Positions 51,107 to 60,090 of a DNA stretch of 64,000 nucleotides are shown one piece after another (the first letter of the stretch is position 1; each line of letters begins with the position of its first letter). Source of the DNA: Microthrixaceae bacterium (GTDB taxonomy: Bacteria > Actinomycetota > Acidimicrobiia > Acidimicrobiales > DATDAH01); the NCBI GenBank assembly GCA_020637195.1, contig JACJWK010000012.1, positions 36,721 through 100,720 of the forward strand. The letters are read 5' to 3'. The notes under the pieces were generated by a model. It did not search any database, was not told the DNA's origin, and was given only the letters and a program-made list of their open reading frames with translations. Both the position numbers and the translations under genes were made by a program.

Positions 51107-51843
51107 GGGGCGCCCGTCGTCGGGGTGGCGCCGCCGTCGGCGCCCGGCTCCGTCGCCGGACCGGAGAGCTGGTCGATGAGCTGGTCGAGGCCCACGCTCG
51201 TGACGCCGCCGGTCACCTTCGCCACGACGAACCCGGTCGGGGAGACGACGAACGACTCCGGCACGGCCGCCACGGCGTAGTCGAGGATCACCCCGCTGCC
51301 CGACCCGTCGACCACCGGCCAGCTGCTGTCGTTGTCCTCGAAGTACCGGCGCACCTCGTCGGGGTCGTCGTCGAACACGACGCTGACCACCGAGGCGTCG
51401 CCCGCCTGCGCGTGGCGCCGGCTGAACGACAGCAGCTCGGGGTGCTCGACCCGGCACGGCACGCACCAGGTGGCGAAGAAGTTGACCACCACCCACTGGC
51501 CCCGCAGCGAGTCGAGGTCGAAGGGCTCGCCCGTGGTGAGGGACGTGCCCTGGATGGCCGGCGCCACCTCGCCCACGAGGGGGCTGTCGGCGCGGCGGTC
51601 CTGGCTGGGCTCGCGCGTGGCCAGCACCCCGACGAACACCGCCAGCACGACCGCGATGCCGAGGGCGAGGAAGAACACCGGCCCCCGCCGGCGCCGGCCT
51701 GCCGCGCCGTCGTGCTCCTCGCCGGCGGCGGCACGCTCCTCGCCGGCGGCGTGCTCCTCTGCCGACGGCTCTCCGGCGGTGCCGCGGGGGGTGTCGGCGG
51801 GGGACGTGACGGCGCCGTCCGGGGCGGCGTCGTCCTCCAGCAC
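51103..51843 (-). CDS. ccmG: TlpA/CcmG-type thioredoxin
   Basis: A 246-residue protein: acidic N-terminal tail (~1-50), membrane anchor (~55-75), then a TlpA/ResA thioredoxin domain with LDSLRGQWVVVNFFATWCVPCRVEHPELL (Cys127, Cys130). The AVPESFVVSPTGFVV cis-Pro loop is kept. It reduces CcmH or apocytochrome disulfides on the outer face. The 79 bases between it and ccmF hold no other gene. Confidence 0.9.
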   Translation of the reverse strand: MLEDDAAPDGAVTSPADTPRGTAGEPSAEEHAAGEERAAAGEEHDGAAGRRRRGPVFFLALGIAVVLAVFVGVLATREPSQDRRADSPLVGEVAPAIQGTSLTTGEPFDLDSLRGQWVVVNFFATWCVPCRVEHPELLSFSRRHAQAGDASVVSVVFDDDPDEVRRYFEDNDSSWPVVDGSGSGVILDYAVAAVPESFVVSPTGFVVAKVTGGVTSVGLDQLIDQLSGPATEPGADGGATPTTGAP

Positions 51844-51922
51844 GCGGCCGTGGCGACAGGGCGCTCAGGCCGTCCGGCGGCGTCATCGGCCCACCGTCGC
51901 AGGCTCGGGCGACGAGGTGTCG

Positions 51923-54007
<2,085 letters not shown>

Positions 54008-54014
54008 GGGCGGG

Positions 54015-54647
54015 TCACGGGGTGCTCGGGTCGGCGTCGCCCCCCGACGACGCCTCGGCTCCCCCCGCGGACCCCTCGGCTCCCCCCGCGGACCCCTCGG
54101 CTCCCCCCGCGGACCCCTCGTCCACGCGACCGTCGGCGGCGGGCGCGTCGACCGGCTCGAGCCGGTCGGGGTTCTCCTCCTCGTAGGAGGACGTGTGCTT
54201 CACCATGATGCGGTCGCTGGCGAAGTGGTCGCCGTCCCAGTTGCCCTCGAGCACGACCGGGATGTTGGGCTGGAACAGCTCGGGCGGGTCGCCCTGGTGG
54301 ACCACGTCCACCTCGCTGCCGCCGAAGAACACCACGAACTCGACCTGGTCGTCGCTCTGGCGGACCGACCCCTCCTCGACGGTGCCCTGGAGGCGGAACC
54401 GGCGGTCGCCGAGGTCGTCGCGGTTCGCGATGGCCTCGTCGGCGTTGTAGAAGAACAGCGTGGCCGAGCCGAGGCTCTGCACCGCGATGAACACCAGGGC
54501 GCCGGCCACCAGCACCAGGGCCAGGATCACCGGCAGGCGCCGCTTGCCCCGGGCGCGGGCGGGCCGGGGGGTGAGGTCGACGGGGGGCAGGTCCTCGTCG
54601 GACTCGTCGGCGGTGGCCGACGGCGGCGGGGGCGGGGTCACAGCCAT
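54015..54647 (-). CDS. ccmE: Heme chaperone CcmE
   Basis: 210 residues from ATG 54647, which overlaps ccmD by 10 nt. Cytoplasmic Pro-rich tail, membrane anchor (~38-57), then the OB-fold domain (FRLQGTVEEGSV; VEFVVFFGGSEVDVVHQGD; IPVVLEGNW). The covalent heme ligand is His151 with Tyr155 (VKHTSSYE), the HxxxY form of proteobacterial CcmE, not the CxxxY form of archaea and some Gram-positives. The C-terminus is an acidic tail with a GSAGGAE repeat encoded by the 21-bp repeat at 54054-54119. Confidence 0.95.
   Translation of the reverse strand: MAVTPPPPPSATADESDEDLPPVDLTPRPARARGKRRLPVILALVLVAGALVFIAVQSLGSATLFFYNADEAIANRDDLGDRRFRLQGTVEEGSVRQSDDQVEFVVFFGGSEVDVVHQGDPPELFQPNIPVVLEGNWDGDHFASDRIMVKHTSSYEEENPDRLEPVDAPAADGRVDEGSAGGAEGSAGGAEGSAGGAEASSGGDADPSTP
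54054..54119. repeat. 21-bp tandem repeat inside ccmE
   Basis: Three exact copies of a 21-bp unit (CTCGGCTCCCCCCGCGGACC plus C) at 54054-54116 encode GSAGGAE-type heptads in the C-terminal tail of CcmE. Such repeats are prone to copy-number change. Confidence 0.85.
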
Positions 54648-54772
54648 CGGCGGTCCTCCGGGGGCACCTGGCGACTGAGGCGGCGGCCCTTGACCAGCAC
54701 CCAGGCGGCGTAGGCCACGGTGCTGCCGAGCACGAGCCCGTACGAGACGGCGACGTAGCCGGCGTGGCTCAT
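54638..54772 (-). CDS. ccmD: CcmD-like small membrane protein
   Basis: Only 44 residues (ATG 54772, ATGA overlap with ccmC; end overlaps ccmE). One membrane helix (VAVSYGLVLGSTVAYAAWVLV) then a basic tail (KGRRLSRQVPPEDRRWL), the usual CcmD shape. It helps release holo-CcmE from CcmC. Weak sequence conservation, so the call rests mainly on position between ccmC and ccmE. Confidence 0.78.
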   Translation of the reverse strand: MSHAGYVAVSYGLVLGSTVAYAAWVLVKGRRLSRQVPPEDRRWL

Positions 54773-55587
54773 CGCTCGTCCCCCGTGGCGAGGGCGGGCG
54801 AGACGGCGGGCGCGGCACCGACCACGGCGGGGCCGGCCTCGGCGCGGCGTTCGGCGAGGGCGACGTCGAGGCCGCGGTCCTCGAGCTGGGACTCGAGGTA
54901 GGCCACCCGGAAGCGGTGCACGAGCAGCCACAGGTAGATGCCGAGGAACACCACCATGCCGAGCATCAGGCTGAACAACATGAGCCCGTCGATGGTGGGG
55001 TCGAGCCGGGTGATGGTGGGCCCCTGGTGCAGGGTGCGCCACCAGACGGTGGAGTAATGGACGATGGGCACGTCCACGAAGGCGATCAGCCCGGCGATGG
55101 CGGCGCGCTTGGCCCGGACGTCGGGGTCGGCGGGCAGGCGCCGCACGGCGAGGTAGCCGAGGAACAGCACCAGCAGCAGGGCCGTGGTGGTGAGGCGGGC
55201 GTCCCACACCCAGTAGACGCCCCAGGTGGGGCGGCCCCACAGCATCCCGGTGACGAGGCAGAGGGCGGTGAACACCACCCCGATCTCGGCGGAAGCCCCG
55301 GCCACGAGGTCCCAGAACTGCGACTTGCGCCAGAGGTAGAGGCCGCTGCCGAGGGCGGTGACGAAGAAGGCGAGGAAGGCCACGATGGCCACCGGCACGT
55401 GGACGTACATGATCCGCACCGAGTCGCCCTGCACCACGTCGGGGGCGCTCCACACCAGGCCGAACAGCAACAGGAACACGACGCCGACGAGGCAGAGGAC
55501 GCCGAGCACCCGGGTGAACGGCGACGACGTGCTGGTGGGCCCCGACTCCTGCGGCGGGACCGGGGCCGGCGTCGTTGCGGTGGTCAT
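54769..55587 (-). CDS. ccmC: Heme exporter/ligase CcmC
   Basis: 272 residues from ATG 55587 (ATGA overlap with ccmB). Six helices with the WWD-type motif TWGVYWVWDARLTT and conserved histidines in MYVHVPVAIVAF and VPIVHYSTVWWRTLHQGP. CcmC attaches heme to CcmE. The C-terminal ~45 residues are an extra Ala-rich tail. Confidence 0.95.
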   Translation of the reverse strand: MTTATTPAPVPPQESGPTSTSSPFTRVLGVLCLVGVVFLLLFGLVWSAPDVVQGDSVRIMYVHVPVAIVAFLAFFVTALGSGLYLWRKSQFWDLVAGASAEIGVVFTALCLVTGMLWGRPTWGVYWVWDARLTTTALLLVLFLGYLAVRRLPADPDVRAKRAAIAGLIAFVDVPIVHYSTVWWRTLHQGPTITRLDPTIDGLMLFSLMLGMVVFLGIYLWLLVHRFRVAYLESQLEDRGLDVALAERRAEAGPAVVGAAPAVSPALATGDER

Positions 55588-56252
55588 GACTCCTCCAGCA
55601 GGGGCCCGAAGGCGAGGACCCCGAACACGGTGTACACGGCGGCGAAGATGGCGAGCAGGACGCACCACGACCATCCTTCGCCCGTGGTGCCGGAGAACGC
55701 GGCCTCGAACGCCCGCGTCGCCCCGATGAGGACCGGCGCCGCCACCGGGAGCAACAGGAGCGGGAGGAGGGTCTCCCGCACCCGGAGTCCGGCGGCGAGC
55801 ACGCCGTAGAGGCTACCGGCGGTCGCCAGGCCCGCGGTCGCGGCCAGGCACGTCACCGCGAGCAGGCCCCAGCCCCCCAGGTCGGCGTTGTAGAGGACCG
55901 CCACGCCCACGAGGAGCAGGGCCTCGAGGGCGAGCAGCTCCACCGCCACGGCGGCGACCTTGCCCAGGAAGATGCCGGCGGGGTCGAGGCCGGAGAGGCG
56001 CAGCGCGTCGCGGTTGCCGTCGGCGGCCTCGACCGAGAAGGCCCGGGACAGGGCGAGCAGGGCGGCGAACAGGACCGTCACCCAGTAGAGCCCGGCGGTG
56101 GCCCGCTCCAGGATCCCGCGGTCGGGGTCGAGGGCGAACGCGAAAAGGATGAGGACGAGCACGGCGAACGGCGCCACCTGGTTCGTGGCCACCCGCGAGC
56201 GCCACTCGAGGCGGAGGTCCTTGCCCGCGACCAGGGCGGCGTCACGGAGCAC
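55584..56252 (-). CDS. ccmB: Heme exporter membrane subunit CcmB
   Basis: 222 residues, six helices, starting MLRDAALVAGKDLRLEWRSR, with LDPDRGILERATAGLYWVTVLFAALLALSRAF, LSGLDPAGIFLGKV and PLLLLPVAAPVLIGATRAFE matching CcmB. It overlaps the ccmA end by 11 nt. Together with CcmA and CcmC it forms the ABC complex that releases heme-loaded CcmE. Confidence 0.93.
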   Translation of the reverse strand: MLRDAALVAGKDLRLEWRSRVATNQVAPFAVLVLILFAFALDPDRGILERATAGLYWVTVLFAALLALSRAFSVEAADGNRDALRLSGLDPAGIFLGKVAAVAVELLALEALLLVGVAVLYNADLGGWGLLAVTCLAATAGLATAGSLYGVLAAGLRVRETLLPLLLLPVAAPVLIGATRAFEAAFSGTTGEGWSWCVLLAIFAAVYTVFGVLAFGPLLEES

Positions 56253-56952
56253 CGGTCACCCCCAGCGCGGGGTCGGCGGGAGCGGCCTCGGGCCCGGGGC
56301 CGGCAGCGGGCCGGTCGTCGGTGACGGTTCCGCCGGCGACGTGCACCACCCGGGGGGCGAGGCCCCGCACCCGGTCGAGCTCGTGGGAGGCCATCACGAC
56401 GGTGGCGCCCGCGGCGGTGGCGTCGCGGATGAGGCCGTCGAGCAGGTCGCGACCGTCCTGGTCCAGGCCGGCGTGGGGCTCGTCGAGGAGCCACAGCTCG
56501 GGGCGCCGGGCCACCAGCACGGCCAGGGCGGTGCGGCGGCGCTGACCGGCCGAGAGGCGGCCGACGGCCACGTCGGCGAGGCGCCCGTCGAGCCCGAGGC
56601 GGGCCATCGCCCGGCGGGCGTCGTCGGCGTCGGCCCGCACCGCACGGGCCCAGAAGGTGACGTTGTCGGCCACGGTGAGCTCGTCGTAGAGGTGGGTCTG
56701 GTGCCCGAGCAGGCCGACGTGGCGGCGCACGGCCGTGCGGTCGCGGCCGAGGTCGTGGCCGAGCACCACGGCGGTGCCGGAGGCGAGCGCGGCGAGGCCG
56801 GCGCACAGGCGCAGCAGCGTGGTCTTGCCCGCGCCGTTCGGGCCCTGCAGGACGACCGTCTCGCCGCGGGCGACGTCGAGGTCGACGCCGGCGAGCGCAG
56901 GGAAGCGGCCGAGCAGGGAGACCGCGGCGCGGAGGTGGACGACGGGCTCCAT
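56242..56952 (-). CDS. ccmA: Heme exporter ATPase CcmA
   Basis: 236 residues from ATG 56952; GGAGG lies 7 nt upstream and a TAGCCT -10-like box further up, so this is the first gene of the ccm operon. P-loop GPNGAGKTT (37-45), LLGHQTHLYDELTVADN, signature LSAGQRRRTALA, Walker B LWLLDEPHAGLD and ASHELDRVR are all intact. It powers release of heme-CcmE. The promoter region is shared with the divergent universal stress gene. Confidence 0.94.
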   Translation of the reverse strand: MEPVVHLRAAVSLLGRFPALAGVDLDVARGETVVLQGPNGAGKTTLLRLCAGLAALASGTAVVLGHDLGRDRTAVRRHVGLLGHQTHLYDELTVADNVTFWARAVRADADDARRAMARLGLDGRLADVAVGRLSAGQRRRTALAVLVARRPELWLLDEPHAGLDQDGRDLLDGLIRDATAAGATVVMASHELDRVRGLAPRVVHVAGGTVTDDRPAAGPGPEAAPADPALGVTGAP

Positions 56953-57002
56953 GGGACCGCCTCCGAGGCTACGGACGCGGGGGCGACGGCGCCAAGCGGT
57001 GC

Positions 57003-57031
57003 GGTCCCGATATCGGGACCTTCGACCCTGC
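57003..57031 (+). promoter_or_regulatory. Perfect palindrome and DevR-box-like site upstream of the stress genes
   Basis: GGTCCCGATATCGGGACC (57003-57020) is an 18-bp perfect palindrome. Overlapping it, GGGAC-CTTC-GACCC (57015-57028) resembles the DosR/DevR box GGGAC-N4-GTCCC with one change. If transcription starts at ATG 57065 its centre is near -43, the usual position for DosR activation. A devR-like gene is at 63448. Confidence 0.55.
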
Positions 57032-57052
57032 CCCGGCGCGGCCGGCGGCCCG

Positions 57053-57058
57053 TACCGT
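57053..57058 (+). promoter_or_regulatory. -10 box of the universal stress protein gene
   Basis: TACCGT is 6 nt before ATG 57065; leaderless start likely. Confidence 0.45.
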
Positions 57059-57064
57059 CCCCCT

Positions 57065-57544
57065 ATGCAACCGGAGCGGGGCGCAGGGGGCGCCCCCGAG
57101 CAAGGCGGCCGGGTCGTCGTCGGGGTCGACGACTCGCCCGGGTCGGACCGCGCGCTGCGCTGGGCCGTCGCGGAGGCCGCGGCCCACGGCCGTGAGGTGC
57201 ACGCGGTGCTGGCGTGGGAGCTGCCCACGATCGGCGCCTTCGGCATCGACCCCCAGCCGGTGGACTTCGACGCCCTCGCCGAGGGCGCCGCCCAGGTGCT
57301 GGCCCGCGTCCTCGCCCGCGTCGAGGACGAGGCCCGCGAGCAGGGCGTCACCGTGACGGGCGAGGTCGTCCACGGCCACCCCCGCCACGTCCTGTTGGAG
57401 TGCGCCGGCGACGCCGACCTGCTCGTCGTCGGCTCACGGGGCATGGGCGGCGTGAAGGGCCTGCTCCTCGGCTCGGTCAGCTCCTACTGCGCAACCCACG
57501 CGCCCGTCCCCGTCGCGGTCGTCCCCGCGCCGGTGGAGCCGTGA
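57065..57544 (+). CDS. Universal stress protein (UspA family)
   Basis: A 159-residue single-domain Usp. VVVGVDDSPGSDRALRWAVAEA at the start and DLLVVGSRGMGGVKGLLLGS at the end give the ATP-binding G-2x-G-9x-GS motif. Usp proteins are standard members of DosR regulons in mycobacteria, and the promoter here has a DevR-box-like site. Its stop overlaps the next gene start (GTGA). Confidence 0.92.
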   Translation: MQPERGAGGAPEQGGRVVVGVDDSPGSDRALRWAVAEAAAHGREVHAVLAWELPTIGAFGIDPQPVDFDALAEGAAQVLARVLARVEDEAREQGVTVTGEVVHGHPRHVLLECAGDADLLVVGSRGMGGVKGLLLGSVSSYCATHAPVPVAVVPAPVEP

Positions 57545-58419
57545 CCGGGACCCGGCTCCACGTCCTGCTCGTCGGCGCCGACGCCGACGAGCTCGGCGAG
57601 GCCACCGTCGCGCTCGCCCGCACGGGCCACACCGTCAGCCACGTCACCCCGGAGACCGACGCGTCGCTCGGCTGGCAGGCCCACGCCCGGGGCGGCGACC
57701 CGGTGGACGTGGTGCTGTTCGTGCCCGGGCACCTGCTGTCCAACACGCCGTGGTACGAGGAGCGCGTGCTCGAGCTCGTGCGCGAGGGCGTCCCCCTCGT
57801 CCTCGCGGGCACGCCACTCTCGAGCCCGTTCGCGGCGTGGGCCACGCACTGCGCCGAGCCCGGGGATGACCTCGTCCTCGTGTGCGAGACCGCCGTGCGC
57901 CAGCGGGCCGTCCACGACCCCCTGCGGCCCGACGACCACGCCGACCACGTGACCCGGACCGTGTTCGACCCCATCGACTTCGAGCAGAGCGGCGGCGAGC
58001 CGCTCAGCCGGGCCCAGTGCCTGCACCTGCTCGCCACCGCCAAGGTGGGCCGGGTGGGGCTCACCGCCGGCGCGCTGCCCGTCATCGTGCCGGTGGACTA
58101 CCGGCTCTGGCGCGACCGGGTGGTGTTCCGCACCGCCGAGGGCAGCCGCCTGCACACCGCCACCACCGACTCGGTGGTGGCCTTCGAGGTCGACGCGCTG
58201 GCCGGCGACGCGCCGTGGGGCTGGAGCGTGGTGGTCACCGGCGTGGCCCGCGACGTGTCCGAGCTGGTCGACGCCGCCGACGCCGCCCGCGCCGAGCTGG
58301 GCTTCGCCCCCGGCGGCTGGTGGAGCAACCGCCGGCGCGACCGCTTCCTGGCCGTCCCCACCGACGTGGTGGCGGGCTGTCGCCTGCCCGCCCGCGCCCC
58401 CGCCGACGCCCCCGCCTGA
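57541..58419 (+). CDS. Pyridoxamine-5'-phosphate-oxidase-like protein with receiver-like N-terminal half
   Basis: A 292-residue protein. Residues ~1-130 look like a Rossmann/receiver-type alpha/beta fold without clear phosphate-acceptor signature (LHVLLVGADADELGEATVALARTGHTV). Residues ~155-260 form a flavin-binding split barrel of the PPOX superfamily (GRVGLTAGALPVIVPVDYRLW; VVFRTAEGSRLHTA; SVVVTGVARDV). The two-part arrangement is unusual. It probably binds F420, FMN or heme; unproven. Co-transcribed with the universal stress protein. Confidence 0.82.
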   Translation: MTGTRLHVLLVGADADELGEATVALARTGHTVSHVTPETDASLGWQAHARGGDPVDVVLFVPGHLLSNTPWYEERVLELVREGVPLVLAGTPLSSPFAAWATHCAEPGDDLVLVCETAVRQRAVHDPLRPDDHADHVTRTVFDPIDFEQSGGEPLSRAQCLHLLATAKVGRVGLTAGALPVIVPVDYRLWRDRVVFRTAEGSRLHTATTDSVVAFEVDALAGDAPWGWSVVVTGVARDVSELVDAADAARAELGFAPGGWWSNRRRDRFLAVPTDVVAGCRLPARAPADAPA

Positions 58420-58445
58420 GCGGGTTCTGACGGCCGTGACGGCAC

Positions 58446-58463
58446 CCTGGTGCCGCCACCAGG
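58446..58463 (+). terminator. Short hairpin after the PPOX-like gene
   Basis: CCTGGTG-CCGC-CACCAGG, 7-bp arms, 26 nt past the stop; weak terminator candidate. Nothing else is seen in the 159 bases to 58578. Confidence 0.4.
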
Positions 58464-58578
58464 CCCGAAGGTCGGATGTCACCCCGCCGTGCGGCAGTCC
58501 CCTCCTTCCCGAGACGACCCACGGTCGCCTCAGCTCAGGTGTCCGTCAACCCGGGTACTTCCAAGCTCCACCAGACCG

Positions 58579-58959
58579 TCAGTCAGCGGGGCCGCCGGAG
58601 CCACCAACGAGGCGGTCCAGCAACGGGCTCGGCTCGAAGTACTCGCCCTCGTCCTCAGTGGACACCATTGCTCCGGCCACGACCCAGCCCCGGAAGTCAG
58701 GACCTTCGAGCACGAAGCAGCGGCGTTCGTCAGGCATGTCGACCGATGTCGAACTCAGGATCGCCTGGCGCTCATCCGGCTCGGCCTCCCTGACCGTCAG
58801 CGCCGCCATCACCGACGGCAGCTGCATCGCGCCGACGCCCTTGAACAGCACGTCGACCCGCGTCGCGTGGTCCCGGTCCTTGGTCGCGCGGAGCAGCAGC
58901 TGGCTGTGGCTCGCGGTGTACGACCACAGCTGCACCATGCGAGGCAGCTCGACCAGCAT
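58579..58959 (-). CDS. Hypothetical protein, possible second immunity protein
   Basis: A 126-residue soluble protein; ATG 58959 overlaps the upstream stop (TGATG). It reads MLVELPRMVQLWSYTASHSQ, then LLLRATKDRDHATRVDVLFKG, a beta-strand-rich fold with a C-terminal FRGWVVAGAMVSTEDEGEYFEPSPLLDRL. No family is named here. Size, acidic tail, position at the end of the Rhs cassette and tight coupling to a secreted protein are typical of an immunity protein, but this is inference. Confidence 0.55.
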   Translation of the reverse strand: MLVELPRMVQLWSYTASHSQLLLRATKDRDHATRVDVLFKGVGAMQLPSVMAALTVREAEPDERQAILSSTSVDMPDERRCFVLEGPDFRGWVVAGAMVSTEDEGEYFEPSPLLDRLVGGSGGPAD

Positions 58960-59732
58960 CACGGCGGGAACCCCGATGCCGGCCACGGGTTCGGCACCGC
59001 TGTTCGCCCGCGGTCCTCAACCAGGCTCGTCGTCGACAGCCGGCCGACCTGATGCAGCTGCGCGATCTCCCAATTCGTCGGCGACGGGCTCCCGTTTGCC
59101 CCTCGATGCACCGCCGTGCGGGGCTGTTCCGTCGGGTCGGCCCCATCGAGCCCATCGAGCGAGGTCGTGAACCTGACCGACCGATCACCGAGCGCCTCGA
59201 GGAACGTGTACCGCCAGTTCGGGTCATCGAGCAGATGCCGGCCACCGACGTGTGCAGCCGTCTCACGCAGCCCGTACGCCTCCAACCCCACCACGATGTG
59301 ATCGAGATCGCACCCGGGGTCTGTCGTTTGTGGGGCAACGAACCGGGCGCCCGATGACGCGCTCGTGCCCAAAGGTTGCGCGGGGTGGTCGTAGCCATAC
59401 TTGGCGCCGGCAAGGCTCGTCTGTGGCTCGGCTGGAGCTGTAGACAGCGAGCCGGCCGCGTTGCGCTGACTCAGGGACGGAGTCGAACGTCCGTCGTAGG
59501 CGTAGCTCGCGCCGGCAGTCGGCATGCCTTCGGCGGATGACACGCCGACGAGAGCGGATGCGGAGTTGATGCACGACGGACTCGTTGTGCCGAGTGCGTG
59601 CGCGCTCGATGCACACACGAGGAGCGACGCGACAAGGAGAGCGAGCAGGGGAAGCACGCGCCCGACGGCGGAACCGAGGGCGGAGTCCGGACCGCGCCGA
59701 GTCCGCTCTTGGCGACTACTCGGGTTCACCAC
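58959..59732 (-). CDS. Secreted protein of unknown function, possible toxin-like C-terminus
   Basis: 257 residues from GTG 59732 with a clear signal peptide (VLPLLALLVASLLVCASSAHA). The middle is Ser/Ala/Thr-rich with repeated SYAYDGRSTPSL and KYGYDHPAQPL elements. The C-terminal ~110 residues (DLDHIVVGLEAYGLRETAAHVGG; DDPNWRYTFLEALGD; PTNWEIAQLHQVGRLS; VPNPWP) look like a compact domain reminiscent of polymorphic-toxin C-termini, not identified. It overlaps the preceding gene by 17 nt. Codon use is a little less GC-rich than the surrounding core genes. Confidence 0.55.
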   Translation of the reverse strand: MVNPSSRQERTRRGPDSALGSAVGRVLPLLALLVASLLVCASSAHALGTTSPSCINSASALVGVSSAEGMPTAGASYAYDGRSTPSLSQRNAAGSLSTAPAEPQTSLAGAKYGYDHPAQPLGTSASSGARFVAPQTTDPGCDLDHIVVGLEAYGLRETAAHVGGRHLLDDPNWRYTFLEALGDRSVRFTTSLDGLDGADPTEQPRTAVHRGANGSPSPTNWEIAQLHQVGRLSTTSLVEDRGRTAVPNPWPASGFPP

Positions 59733-60090
59733 CGTCCAGCAGGTCTCGCCGGCTTGCGGCGTGTAGGCGGCCGGCTACGACGTCAAAGAACCCGACGGAC
59801 GATCCTGAGCCGATTTGCCCCTCGATCGCCGTGAGGAGCGCCACGGCCCAGCCCTTCCAATGTTGTGACCCAGGTCGGATCTCGAAGATGACTCGAAATC
59901 CTTCGTCCGAAGCGATGACCCGCGGTTCAGCTGCCAGGTCACTGAAGACGTCGGTGTTCGCGACCAGCTCGCGCCACGATTCAAGCGCGAGGTCGACACC
60001 CTCTTGAGCCCGGTCCAGCGGGCCCTTGAACACGGCGGCTACCTCGGCCGAGCCATCGGGGCGTCGTGTGGGGAACAGCGCTTCGGTCAT
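59716..60090 (-). CDS. Probable immunity protein of the Rhs toxin
   Basis: A 124-residue soluble protein whose start overlaps the rhs stop by 4 nt (ATGA). Composition is acidic with a compact alpha/beta pattern (AEVAAVFKGPLDRAQEGVDLALESWRELV; VIFEIRPGSQHWKGWAVALLTAIEGQIGSG). No domain recognised. Immunity genes directly follow their toxin gene, which is the only basis for the call. Toxin and immunity here would be released by separate transcription of a small operon. Confidence 0.6.
   Translation of the reverse strand: MTEALFPTRRPDGSAEVAAVFKGPLDRAQEGVDLALESWRELVANTDVFSDLAAEPRVIASDEGFRVIFEIRPGSQHWKGWAVALLTAIEGQIGSGSSVGFFDVVAGRLHAASRRDLLDGGEPE

Noticed and set aside
57003..57020. Reading the perfect palindrome itself as a canonical DosR box
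   Set aside because: Its GGGACC halves point outward, while DosR boxes have inward-facing GGGAC halves; only the overlapping GGGAC-N4-GACCC fits.
58420..58578. tRNA or attachment site at the edge of the Rhs cassette
   Set aside because: No cloverleaf and no flanking direct repeat could be found by eye; no integrase in the window.
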